Of a DNA stretch of 64,000 nt, positions 17,106-27,100 are shown one piece after another. The translations under genes were made by a program, and so were the position numbers. Origin of the DNA: Gammaproteobacteria bacterium (lineage in GTDB: Bacteria; Pseudomonadota; Gammaproteobacteria; Enterobacterales; Psychrobiaceae); contig JABSRU010000021.1 of NCBI GenBank assembly GCA_013214965.1, positions 1 through 64,000 of the forward strand, in the 5' to 3' direction. Numbering within the stretch: the stretch's first letter is position 1; every line of letters starts with the position of its first letter. The notes under the pieces were generated by a model. It was not told the DNA's origin. It did not search any database and saw only the letters and a list, made by a program, of their open reading frames with translations.

Positions 17106-17186
17106 TTTATTGTTGTTAGGTTTATATTCATTGAATTTGGTAATACTATGTTCACTCTTAAAAGAATTACAAATTGATGACATTCA

Positions 17187-19502
17187 ATGGTTAAAACAAA
17201 ACCCAATAAATTTCGCACATTTTTCAAACATAAAGCATGGTCAATTTTTCTTAAAATTGGCTTCACATGCTTCGCTATCTTAGCCAGTTATGGCATTTAT
17301 CTTGATGGCAAGATTGAGCAAAAATTTTCTTATGACCACTGGAATATTCCCGCTAAAGTTTTTGCTCAATCGTTAAACCTTAAGCCAAATCAAAAAATTA
17401 GCCGTAACCAAGTCATTAACGAGTTAAAACAGCTTAATTATCGTCGAGTCAGTAATCCTAATTCTGCTGGCGAATATGCGATATCAAAAACAAAAATAGA
17501 TATCCATCGCCGAAACTTTAGTTATGTTGATGGCGATTATCCATCACAACGAGCGATGTTAACTTTTAAAGGTCAGCAGTTAAGATCTATTGTTAATCAC
17601 GGTGAAAAAAATATTGTTTCAAGTTTTAAAATTGAGCCTAAGTTATTAAAGCGTCTCAATAATGGCAACAACGAAGATCGAATATTTACCCCACGAGAAC
17701 AATTTCCAGAATTATTGATAGCCACGCTCATCTACACCGAAGATCGCCAGTTTTATTCCCACAAAGGCATTGCGCCACTCTCGATTGTCCGGGCTTTTAT
17801 CGCTAACATCAAAGCAGGACGCACCGTTCAAGGTGGTTCAACGTTAACCCAACAGTTAATTAAAAATGTCTTTTTAACCAATGAACGTAGCTTGTGGCGT
17901 AAAATCAAAGAAGCTTATTATTCTATTTTAATTGAATTTAAATATTCAAAAGATCAGTTACTCGAGATTTATCTCAATGAAGTGTTTCTCGGCCAAAATG
18001 GCGCGCTGAGTGTTAATGGCTTTGGCCTCGCCAGTGAATTCTATTTTGCCCGCCCAATTAACGAATTAACCCCAGAACAAATTGCCCTGTTAGTGGCGAT
18101 GATCAAAGGTCCAAGTTACTACAGTCCGAAACGTCACCCGGAACGTGCGTTAACGCGACGTGATTTTTTACTCCGTCAAATGCTAAATCAAAATTACATC
18201 AGTGTTGAGCAATATCAACTCGCAGCAAAATCACCATTAGGGTTAAAAAATGGTGTCGGTAAAAATGGTAAATTCCACGGGTTTATGTCGTTGGTAAAAC
18301 AAGAACTCAGTGAGCGATTTAGCCAAGATTTATCCCAAGCCTCTGGTATTTCCATCTTCACTACCCTCGACACCAGTGCACAGGAATTCGCTCAAAATAG
18401 CTTAAAGCAGCGAATAACAAAATTAGAGAAGTCAGCTAAAACCAATAACCTCCAAGGTGCAGTGGTCATCGTTAACCATCATAATGGTGAAATTAAAGCA
18501 CTAGTCGACGGTAAAAACCCTAACTATGCCGGATTTAATCGCGCCTTAAACGCGATAAGACCCATTGGTTCTTTAGTTAAGCCCTTTGTTTATGCCAGCG
18601 CGCTAGAAGACATATCACGCTTTAGCCTCGCCACCAAACTCAATGACCAGCCGCTAACCTTAAGTGATGGCGAAGGTCAACACTGGACCCCGCTCAACTA
18701 CGATAAAAAATACCGGGATAAAGTGTCGTTGCTCCAAGCCCTAACTCACTCATACAATATCCCAACGGTTAATCTCGGCATGGCGATTGGGCTTGATAAT
18801 ATTTCATTTACCTTAATGCGTTCAGGCTGGAAAAAAGAGATAGAATTACTACCTTCAATGTTACTTGGCGCCATCGAAGCTAGCCCATGGCAAGTCGCGC
18901 AAATCTATCAAAGCTTAGCTAATAACGGAGAAACCCAACAGTTACACACTGTCTCTGCAGTGTTAACCGAAAGCGGTGAAGCCTTTTACGGCTACAATCC
19001 ATTGCCTGTACAAGCCATGAGCCCAAGTGCTGCTTACCTAACCAAATACGCAATGCATCAGGTCACTAAAACAGGAACGGCAAAAGCATTAAGCTGGCAG
19101 CACAAAAACCTCAAGCTCGCTGGGAAAACTGGCACCACCGATGATTTACGTGACAGTTGGTATGCCGGATTTGATCGTAATGAAACAACCGTAGTTTGGC
19201 TCGGCCGAGATGATAATAAACCGACAGGATTAACCGGCTCTACGGGCGCATTAACCGTCTATAGTCAGTTGCTAAAACAACATCATGGCCGTTCAATTTC
19301 ATTAACGCCACCGGAAAATGTCATGCTCGGTTATTTCTCTAACAACACCGGAGAGCCGTCAGCCAAAGATTGCCAAAACACCGTCAAATTACCCGGCGTT
19401 AAAGCAGTTTTTCAACAAGCCACCACTTGTCAAATTGCGCAAAAGAAAAAGCAGCAGCAGAAATCAATATTTGATGGTTTTTTTAAGTTGTTTTCTAATT
19501 AA
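17187..19502 (+). CDS. mrcB: Penicillin-binding protein 1B (bifunctional peptidoglycan synthase)
   Basis: Polymerises lipid II and cross-links peptides in the periplasm, anchored by an N-terminal membrane helix (residues ~19-41). The following UB2H-like domain (~60-150) is the LpoB-activator site in enterobacteria. Glycosyltransferase motifs: EDRQFYSHKGI with catalytic Glu185, GGSTLTQQLIKN, and EIYLNEVFLGQ. Transpeptidase motifs: GSLVKPF with Ser ~462 and Lys ~465 (SxxK), HSYN (SxN), and GKTGTTDDLRDSWYAGF (KTG). The 771-residue length matches PBP1B (E. coli ~844) and the C-terminal UvrB-like extension is short (KKKQQQKSIFDGFFKLFSN). A weak hairpin at 19512-19541 follows. Confidence 0.95.
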   Translation: MVKTKPNKFRTFFKHKAWSIFLKIGFTCFAILASYGIYLDGKIEQKFSYDHWNIPAKVFAQSLNLKPNQKISRNQVINELKQLNYRRVSNPNSAGEYAISKTKIDIHRRNFSYVDGDYPSQRAMLTFKGQQLRSIVNHGEKNIVSSFKIEPKLLKRLNNGNNEDRIFTPREQFPELLIATLIYTEDRQFYSHKGIAPLSIVRAFIANIKAGRTVQGGSTLTQQLIKNVFLTNERSLWRKIKEAYYSILIEFKYSKDQLLEIYLNEVFLGQNGALSVNGFGLASEFYFARPINELTPEQIALLVAMIKGPSYYSPKRHPERALTRRDFLLRQMLNQNYISVEQYQLAAKSPLGLKNGVGKNGKFHGFMSLVKQELSERFSQDLSQASGISIFTTLDTSAQEFAQNSLKQRITKLEKSAKTNNLQGAVVIVNHHNGEIKALVDGKNPNYAGFNRALNAIRPIGSLVKPFVYASALEDISRFSLATKLNDQPLTLSDGEGQHWTPLNYDKKYRDKVSLLQALTHSYNIPTVNLGMAIGLDNISFTLMRSGWKKEIELLPSMLLGAIEASPWQVAQIYQSLANNGETQQLHTVSAVLTESGEAFYGYNPLPVQAMSPSAAYLTKYAMHQVTKTGTAKALSWQHKNLKLAGKTGTTDDLRDSWYAGFDRNETTVVWLGRDDNKPTGLTGSTGALTVYSQLLKQHHGRSISLTPPENVMLGYFSNNTGEPSAKDCQNTVKLPGVKAVFQQATTCQIAQKKKQQQKSIFDGFFKLFSN

Positions 19503-19510
19503 TAATCACT

Positions 19511-19545
19511 AAAGGCTGGGAACAGTTAATTTTACAGCCTTAATT
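19511..19545 (+). terminator. Weak hairpin after mrcB
   Basis: AAGGCTG (19512-19518) pairs with CAGCCTT (19535-19541) over a 16-base loop, followed by AATTT. The long loop and poor T-tract make termination uncertain. Confidence 0.35.
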
Positions 19546-19565
19546 TCTATCCATAGGAGTGTTGA

Positions 19566-19808
19566 ATGAGCATTTTACTTGAATTTATACCTAATTTTTT
19601 CATCGCTTTAGCTTTTGATTTTATACTCTATATTACTGGTGCTTGTATTTTACGACTTGCATCTTTTGGTTTCCTAAAATATCAATTACATAGCTATAGT
19701 AAATTTAAAGAGCAAAAAGGCAAATCTCATCAAGGCTATTTTTTGCCATATTTAGTAGGTGTTTTATTTTATATTTTAATTGTTATATCAATAGCTTGGT
19801 TCAATTAA
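19566..19808 (+). CDS. Small membrane protein of unknown function
   Basis: An 80-residue protein with an AGGAG ribosome-binding site (TAGGAGTGTTG before the ATG). Two hydrophobic spans are visible, FIALAFDFILYITGACILRLASFGF (N-terminal) and YLVGVLFYILIVISIAWF (C-terminal), joined by a basic loop of about 25 residues (HSYSKFKEQKGKSHQG). The good start signal and hydrophobic pattern argue for a real gene. I do not recognise the family. It sits between mrcB and the insertion-sequence scar. Confidence 0.6.
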   Translation: MSILLEFIPNFFIALAFDFILYITGACILRLASFGFLKYQLHSYSKFKEQKGKSHQGYFLPYLVGVLFYILIVISIAWFN

Positions 19809-19836
19809 ACGAATGACAACAAGTGACTATCAGAAA

Positions 19837-20424
19837 TTATGAATTATTCATGCGCCTGTTCACATCAGCTAACAATAATTCATAAAGTGCAGTGGCTGCT
19901 GGTCCAGTTCGCCCCATCTTTGGCACGACAAGGTGCATAGGCACCTGATAGCGTAATCCTCCTTGTAATGGTAATTGCACAATCTCAGTTGAATCGAATT
20001 TTTCTAGTATATGATCTGGCATCCGACAAAAACCCAAGCCTTGGTGTACGGCTTTCCAAGCATGATCAAAATTGTCGACGGTAAGTCGTTGTTGAGATTT
20101 CAGCCATCCTACATTCTGTTTTTCGATAATTTGATGACTTCCCAGATCACGTACAACAATCTGAGTAACCGTTAACAGATCTTCCATACCTATACTGCTT
20201 TTTTGAGCTAATGGATGATTGCGAGATATAACAGGGATCATAGTAACAATACCAAACGCTTCAGCTAGATGATTAGCAATTGGTAAATTTATTATAGCGA
20301 TATCAGATTGCAGCTCGATTACGGCGTCTTGTGTACTCGATAATGGCGTTTCCCGGACTTGTACTGTAGTTCCTTTGTTTTTGTTAATAAACTCTGATAA
20401 AGGGCCAATCGCGGTCACATATAC
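19837..20424 (-). pseudogene. LysR-family regulator, C-terminal effector-binding half only
   Basis: About 193 residues from the co-inducer binding domain of a LysR-type regulator: ELQSDIAIINLPI, MIPVISRNHPLAQKSSI, WKAVHQGLGFCRMPDHIL, and the PMHLVVPK...TALYELLL end. The N-terminal ~90 residues holding the helix-turn-helix and dimer helix are missing. The frame runs upstream only to a stop around 20431, inside sequence belonging to the IS630-type element. The break therefore coincides with the insertion, and the 5' part is not found on the far side of the insertion-sequence block. It cannot bind DNA as it stands. Confidence 0.8.
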
Positions 20425-20457
20425 CCGTGATCATTGAAGATGCTTGATTATACCCAA

Positions 20458-20489
20458 ATGATTTTCATGATATCCCTCATGAAAATCAT
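20458..20489 (+). repeat. 13-bp inverted repeat over the IS630 transposase start
   Basis: ATGATTTTCATGA (20458-20470) and TCATGAAAATCAT (20477-20489) are perfect complements with a 6-base loop. The likely transposase start codon (20479) lies in the right arm, so the hairpin in mRNA would occlude initiation. Confidence 0.7.
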
Positions 20490-21283
20490 CAAACTGACCA
20501 CCGACCAAAAAATAGACCTTGAAGCCCTACACGATGTTAGTCGTGATGGTCGTGTTCGAGATCGAATTAAAGCGGTTTTACTTCGCTCGGAGGGCTGGTC
20601 AACCCCGATGATTGCTCAAGCATTACGGTTGCACGAAACGAGTATTGTTAGGCATATTGATGATTACGTCAGTAAAAATAAATTAGCTCCACAAAATGGT
20701 GGTTCACAACCTTATTTGAGTAAAACTCAAACAGATGAAGTCATTGCTCATCTCATGTTGAAAACTTATCGTTGTTCTTATGAAATTATTGAATATATTT
20801 GGAAAACCCATGAGATTCGTTTTTCTATTTCAGGGTTAAACAAATGGCTTCATCAACATAATTTTAGCTATAAATATCCTAAGGGTGTACCTCATAAGTT
20901 TGATGAAGAAAAACAAGCTGATTTCATTGAGAAATATACCGAGTTAAAAGCGCAAGTTGTTGATGAACCGATCTTGTTTATGGATGCAATGCATCCGACT
21001 CAAGCAACAAAAACAAGTTGCGGCTGGATAAAGAAAGGTCATGATAAATCGATTGAAACCACCGGTAGTCGAATTCGATTAAACCTTGTTGGTGCGATTA
21101 ATTTGAACAATTTAGCGGCAGCTCAAGTGACGTGTTATGAAAAAGTAAACAGCGAAACAATCCAACATTTTTTTTACTGAGCTACGAGCGAATAACGGTA
21201 GTAATAAGCGCATACATTTGATTTAAGATGGTGCGGGTTATCACCGAGCGTACGCAGTTAAAGATAAAGCGAAAGAGCTAAAT
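20479..21283 (+). pseudogene. IS630-family transposase, frameshifted, with internal stop and truncated
   Basis: Begins MKIIKLTTDQKIDLEALH at 20479 and carries an N-terminal helix-turn-helix (DRIKAVLLRSEGWSTPMIAQALRL), a winged segment (SISGLNKWLHQHNFSYKYPKGVPH) and the start of the DDE domain (PILFMDAMHPTQATKTSCGWI). After ETIQHFF the frame is lost in a run of eight T (about 21167-21176). Shifting one base restores TELRANNGSNKRIHLI, then a stop at about 21222 interrupts before DGAGYHRAYAVKDKAKELN, the second catalytic Asp region. The element ends before the final Glu motif. At least three lesions, so it is inactive. Confidence 0.85.
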
Positions 21284-22156
21284 AACCTGAGATCGGTTTA
21301 AGCGACGACGATCTGATTCATCTCAACATCTGTTATATTTAGCTTTGGCTTATTTTCTTTCAAAGAATAAGCCACAAGTCCACCCATAATATTTAGCATT
21401 AAGCCATTGATATTTCTATGTCTAGAATGTTCAATTTGTGAAATGTTTTTCAATTGGTCATTGATTGTCTCAATGATAAACCTTCTAGATAACATCGCTC
21501 TATCCCAAATAGATAATACTTTGACTTTCATGTTTTTTCGCACATTCGTTACCAAAGTTACTCCTTTTTCTAGCAAGTTACTTTCTAATGCTTTACTTAT
21601 GTAGCCCTTATCGGCATAGAGTTTATCCGGCAAATCAAATGCCATACTTTCGACCGGTTGGGTATCGTGCACTTTCGCTGCGACAATTTCACCAAGATGA
21701 TTCACTATCAAATGGAGCTTAAAGCCAAAGAACCAACCCATTGTACCTTTACCTAGTTTAGCGATCCCTTCGAATGTTTTGTAGCGAGGGATTCGTAAAT
21801 TATGGCAAACTTTAATACTTGTAGAGTCAATGAACTCAAGACCTGAAGGCTTACCTTTAATTGTAGCAAAGTAACTGCATAACGGCACTAATGCCGTTGG
21901 CATTACCTCTAAAAATTTTGTGTAACTGAGTAAATTTGGAAATTGGTCTTTGTAAAAACGGCTAATGAATCCAGTGTAATAATTTTTGAAGTCTCGGTGA
22001 TGCGACATATGAATTTCACAAAAATCATCGACATCACAAAATATTTCAACTAACTTATCCATAGGCTCACCGTTTGTTGTGTTCAAATCGTTTCTTGGTC
22101 GAAAGATCTGATCACTAGGTGGGCTATTAGTTCAATTTTTATCCCGAGTTCAGGTT
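21284..22156 (-). mobile_element. IS982-family insertion sequence (internally deleted)
   Basis: Ends are set by imperfect inverted repeats: AACCTGAGATCGG at 21284-21296 and the complement of AACCTGAACTCGG at 22144-22156 (11 of 13 match). The element is ~873 bp; IS982 members are usually ~1 kb, consistent with the deletion inside its transposase. I see no target-site duplication next to the ends, which suggests a rearrangement after insertion. Confidence 0.75.
21298..22062 (-). pseudogene. IS982-family transposase with in-frame internal deletion
   Basis: Starts at MDKLVEIFCDVDDFC (ATG 22062, preceded by GGTGAG) and ends at 21298. The DDE core is recognisable: FIDSTSIKVCHNLRIPR, GTMGWFFGFKLHLIVNHLGE, LYADKGYISKAL, and RRFIIETINDQLKNISQIEHSRHR. 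Family members have ~35-40 residues between DDFC and the H-x-S-x-x-R-x-F-K-x-Y-Y motif; here DDFC runs almost directly into HMSHHRDFKNYY. A second small gap lies at AAKVHDTQPVE, where relatives have a longer loop. The frame is intact but the N-terminal region is incomplete, so activity is doubtful. The size of the missing part is from memory of the family. Confidence 0.75.
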
Positions 22157-22407
22157 AACTTATATACTATTATAAATCATTAAGTTAAACGGTTTAAATA
22201 AGTTCGCGTCAAGTATTGACAAGTTAGATAAAATATCGATGTGAATAATCTTAACCATTACTAAATAACCCGATATAATCAATTGAAAAATCAACAACCA
22301 CAAAAACAACTGTACATTAATACAGTTACTTAAACCAGCTCTTTAATCAGGGATTCAGTTAGCCGCAGTCATAATAGCGCTGACTTTTTTAGGACGTTTA
22401 GGCTTCA

Positions 22408-24183
22408 ATGAAACTTTTTTTATTTATCCTTTGCTTACTATCATCAATAATGGTGATGGCGAAAGAGCAATTACCCAGCACGAATTTTGATATATCAGCC
22501 CTCAATGAGCAACTTAACGATGATGCCAAAAATAATATCAAGCTGTATATTAAAGGTATTATACCGGGTTCTCCCAGTGCACTTAAAAGCTGGAAGATTC
22601 AGCTTGTCACCAAAACAAAACAAGCACTGCAAGCACTGGGCTATTACCAACCAACCATAATTATTACCACTGAATACGTCGATCATGATTATCAGGCAAT
22701 TGTTAAAGTCGCCCAAGGGCCTAGTACCGTAATCTCTCAATTAGTGATTGAAATACTCGGTGAAGCGAATCAAGATCCAGAGTTTTTAGCGCTAATTCAA
22801 CAATCAAGTGTTCAGCTTAATCAACAGTTTAATCATGGTGAATATGATAGTCTGAAAAGTTCATTTTCCGAACTTTCTCTAACCCGTGGTTATTTTAAGG
22901 CACAATGGCAAACGGCTAAAGTCAATATTGACGCACAACTAAACCAAGCTCAGATCCGATTGATATTTAATAGTGGTCAACGTTATCGATTTGGTCAATT
23001 AATGTTTAATCAACCGTCCGAGGCTCAACCCTTAATAGATTCAATGAAAACTTTCACCACGGATCAGCCTTATCACAGTGATTTATTAGCACAATACAAT
23101 CTTGCCTTGGCGCAAAGCCAATATTTTTCCGGCATTGCGGTATTTCCAAACTTACAACATTTGAATAAAAACATTGTGCCCATTCAGGTCAATATTACTG
23201 AAAAATCAGCAAATTCAGTCGAGGTAGGTGGTGGGATATCTTCAAACTACGGACTACGTAGCCGAATAAAATGGACTAAACCATGGCTTAATCAATACGG
23301 TCATAGCTTAACCAGTGAAATAAAACTAGCAAAAATCGAACGTTCATTCTCTGCCAGTTATAAAATTCCGATTGAAGACCCAATCAATAATTATGCAACC
23401 ATCGCATTGGGTTGGATTAATACCGACAACAATGACACCCTAACCAATAAATATTCATTACAACTGCAACGTCATACGCTATTAAACAGTAAATGGAAAC
23501 GCGGGGTATTTTTACGGATTGAGCGAGAGAGTTCACGCCAAGGTAATAATCGATTACTAACCACTAACATAATCCCTGGTGTGAGTTTTGCTCGCACTCA
23601 ACTCAAAGGTGGAGTTAATCCCTATTGGGGCGATCGGCAAGCACTAACTCTTGAATTTGGTCATCAAGGATGGGGATCAGACAGTAATTTAGCAAAAATC
23701 AAATTTCGCTCTAAATGGCTGCGCAGTGTAGAAATCAAACATCAATTTATTGCCAATGCTGACTTTGGTGCGATTTGGGCTAAATCGATAGATAACGTTC
23801 CAGTTTCAATGCGTTTATTTGGGGGTGGCGATGAAAACTTACGTGCCTATGGTTACAATGCCATTGCTCCCTATGATGCAGAGGACAACTTAATTGGTGG
23901 ACTTTATCAGACTAATTTATCGCTAGAATATAGCTATATGTTCATTGATAACTGGCGTATCGCGACCTTTATTGATACGGGTTCAACCGCTAATCACTTT
24001 GCCAAATCATTTAAAACCGATCTCGGATTTGGCATTCGCTGGACGACACCCGTCGGTCCGGTCAGAATAGACTTTGCTTTTGGGTTAAATAAAGAGCTAG
24101 TGAGAGACCCTAAGCGTGATCCAAATAACTTACAATACAAGCGACCTTTTCGCGTTAGCTTTTCCATCGGACCACAATTATGA
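22408..24183 (+). CDS. tamA: Translocation and assembly module outer-membrane protein TamA
   Basis: An Omp85-superfamily barrel that, with TamB, assists insertion of some outer-membrane proteins and lipid movement across the periplasm. 591 residues (E. coli 577). A signal peptide (MKLFLFILCLLSSIMVMA) is followed by three POTRA-type segments (~25-260) and a 16-strand barrel. The family signature LRAYGYNAIAPYD (residues ~477-490) and the C-terminal barrel strands (DLGFGIRWTTPVGPVRIDFAFGL...RPFRVSFSIGPQL) are clear. Its stop overlaps the tamB start (ATGA at 24180), so the two are translationally coupled. It lies just downstream of the insertion-sequence scar, which does not disrupt it. Confidence 0.93.
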   Translation: MKLFLFILCLLSSIMVMAKEQLPSTNFDISALNEQLNDDAKNNIKLYIKGIIPGSPSALKSWKIQLVTKTKQALQALGYYQPTIIITTEYVDHDYQAIVKVAQGPSTVISQLVIEILGEANQDPEFLALIQQSSVQLNQQFNHGEYDSLKSSFSELSLTRGYFKAQWQTAKVNIDAQLNQAQIRLIFNSGQRYRFGQLMFNQPSEAQPLIDSMKTFTTDQPYHSDLLAQYNLALAQSQYFSGIAVFPNLQHLNKNIVPIQVNITEKSANSVEVGGGISSNYGLRSRIKWTKPWLNQYGHSLTSEIKLAKIERSFSASYKIPIEDPINNYATIALGWINTDNNDTLTNKYSLQLQRHTLLNSKWKRGVFLRIERESSRQGNNRLLTTNIIPGVSFARTQLKGGVNPYWGDRQALTLEFGHQGWGSDSNLAKIKFRSKWLRSVEIKHQFIANADFGAIWAKSIDNVPVSMRLFGGGDENLRAYGYNAIAPYDAEDNLIGGLYQTNLSLEYSYMFIDNWRIATFIDTGSTANHFAKSFKTDLGFGIRWTTPVGPVRIDFAFGLNKELVRDPKRDPNNLQYKRPFRVSFSIGPQL

Positions 24184-27100
24184 GTCAGTTTCAGTTAGGG
24201 CGGCGTTTTTTCCGCTATCTCGCCATATCATTAATTCTAGTCATTCTTTGCTGTATCGCCTTAATCGCTAGCCATTGGGGGAATAGACTGCTCATTAGCA
24301 CAATATCTAAAATTGCCCCTAATATTAGTCTTAATTTAGACCAAGGCTCCTTAGTTAATGACCCAACAATCACCAATTTATCAGTTAAATTAGCAGGGCT
24401 CTCATTATCGATTAGACATATTGAACTAAATTGGAATTGGCGCTGCATAATTGATTCAGGCGTGTGTATCGAAAAAATGGTTATCGAGGGTGTTAACGTT
24501 GATATTACCAAGACTAATCAACCTCAAGAAACGACGGCTAATAGTCATCAACCGATTGAACTGCCAATTTGGCTACAAGTCAGTGCGATAACAATTAATA
24601 ATTTTTCGTTATCCATCGACGGTCATCAGATTCAATGGCAAGATTTAGCGTTAGCAATAACGTTAAAAGGTTCACGGTTCACCATTGATGATTTAACCTT
24701 AAAGCAATTAATAGTCACACTCGCTAACGCAGAAAAAACTGAACAACAAACACAAAAAAGAAACAGCCAACCAATAACTTTACCTGAAATTACCTTACCG
24801 ATAGCGGTAGTGATCAATCGCTTACATTTAATCGATAGCACTATTATAAGTAACGATCAACCACAAAAAATAAAAGATATTACTCTGGACCTAACAGCTC
24901 AAGAAAGTCATATCGCGATAAAAAACTTTCAAATGGATCATCAACTAGCCAATGTAGCACTACAGGGAAACATTCGTTTACACCAACAATATCCGCTTAA
25001 TTTCACCACAACAATCACCACTAAAGAGCCTGCAAAGCTGGGAATTAATACCCTGTCATTATTAGTAAATGGTCAACTAAATAACCTCAATATTGATGCA
25101 AGTAGCCTCGGTCAGTTAAACACCAAACTTGCTGGTTCACTGAACCTACTAGAGCCAACTTTACCTTTTGACCTAACAGCCAATTGGCAAGATCTTACTT
25201 TGCCTGACCAACCACTCAACATACAGTCAGGAGATCTCCAATTTAAAGGTTCATTAGCGAAATTTAACTATCAGATTAATGGCGGGGTCGCCAGCAGTGA
25301 CATCCCAATGAGTACATTTAAGATGATAGGTTATGGCAGTCGTGATGATTTAATCATTGAGCAGCTAGTCGTTAAAACTCTTAATGGAGAAATAAGCACC
25401 ACAGCTAACATTAACTGGCAACAAAATTTAAGTTGGCAAGCACAGTTATCATTAGACAACATTCAGCCTCAAACTCATTGGCCGCAACTCGATGGTTTGA
25501 TCAATGGTCAGCTAGCAAGTCAAGGCAGCCTCGATAACAAACAGTGGCAAGTTGAATTAAACAAAATTAATTTAACCGGACAATGGCTAAAGCAAGCACT
25601 GAAAGTAACGGGGAAAATAAAAGGTCAATCAAATAATCAAGCTTATGGTCAATGGGTTTTTAATCAAGTAACTGCTGTTAACGGTCAAAACTCGGTGATT
25701 TTCAATGGTAAAATTGATCAAAATTTTGATCTCAATGCGCAAGTAGACATCAAAGATTTGGCACAATCGTTACCGGAGGTAGCAGCCAATATCCAAGCAA
25801 AATTAATGGTAACAGGATCGGTAAAATCACCAGTCATCACATTTAATATGACGGCTCGCGATATTGATGTGCCATCACTCAATATAGCCGCGAATATTAT
25901 TTCAGCCCAAGGGAAACTTCATCGTAACGAAATAGCCAATAACAGCGTTGCCATTAATATTGAGCAATTGTCATTAGAGCAACAAAAAATTCAGCGAGCC
26001 AACATTAATTTTAGCGGCAGTTGGCAACAACATGTCGCGAGTTTAGTCATTAATGGCTCGCCAATATCAGCTCAACTGTCGCTGGATGGCAAGTATCATA
26101 ATAATCGCTGGCAAGGTGCTATTTCACCGTCAGTTATTGATACGCCAATTGGTGTATTTGGCAATAGCCATACCATTGAATTAGCTTATAACAACTTGCA
26201 ACAACAACTTTTAATTGCTGCCCATTGTTGGAGCCAGCAAACAACAACGGCCACATTATGTTTACCAAAAGCAAGTAAAGTCGGCGTAAAAGGCTCATTA
26301 CATTTAGCCGTCAACAACTTTAATCTTGATTCTCTAGACTCTTTGTTAAGCGAGCAAAAAATAAAATTATTGGGCTTAACCAATATTCAAATCGACGCCC
26401 AGTGGCAACCCAATGAAAAACCGAGTTTAGCCGCTAAGTTTAGCAGCGAACAAGGTCGTCTAAGCATGGAGACTTTACAAGGTGAGTTCCTCAATCATTA
26501 TCAAAACCTCGATGCGACTCTTGTTATCACCAGCCAGAATTCCAGTTTAAATTTTACAATTAGTTCACCCGAAATAGGAGAGATATCATTAACAGCTCAA
26601 AATGATATTTTCACCCCTCTAGCTCCTTTAACTGGCGAAATAAAGCTTTCGGCCATCAAACTCGGTGCCTTCGATAAATTATTTAGTGAAATAGACACCT
26701 TAAATGGTTTAATCGATGGTCGTTCTAATATCGGAGGTTCTTTAAAAGATCCTTTGTTCTTCGGTGAGTTCAAGCTAAGCGATGCCAATGTTACCGGCTT
26801 ATTATTACCAACTCAATTAGAGCAACTAACAGCAAATATCTCCCTTAAAGGTCACCGAGCGCAGCTAACCAGTCAACTGATGTTAGGTCAGGGAAAAACA
26901 AAAATCATTGGTAGCGTTGATTGGGGATCGCAATTAATTGCTCAATTGAACATTGTCGGCGATCACATCAGCATTATTCCTAGTCAAGATATTGCTATCG
27001 TCTTAAGTCCTAATTTATATATTAATTACCTTGGTGCTACCGAAGGAATTAACGAACAATTGGTTATCGCCGGACAACTGTCAATAGATCAAGGAAAAAT

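Larger units (their letters stand above)
20425..21283 (+). mobile_element. IS630-family insertion sequence remnant
   Basis: Holds a decayed IS630-type transposase gene. The left end abuts the truncated LysR gene near 20420-20440. The right end is missing: at 21284 the sequence passes directly into the terminal repeat of an IS982-type element, and no IS630 sequence resumes beyond 22156. Exact left terminal repeat not resolved. Confidence 0.7.
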
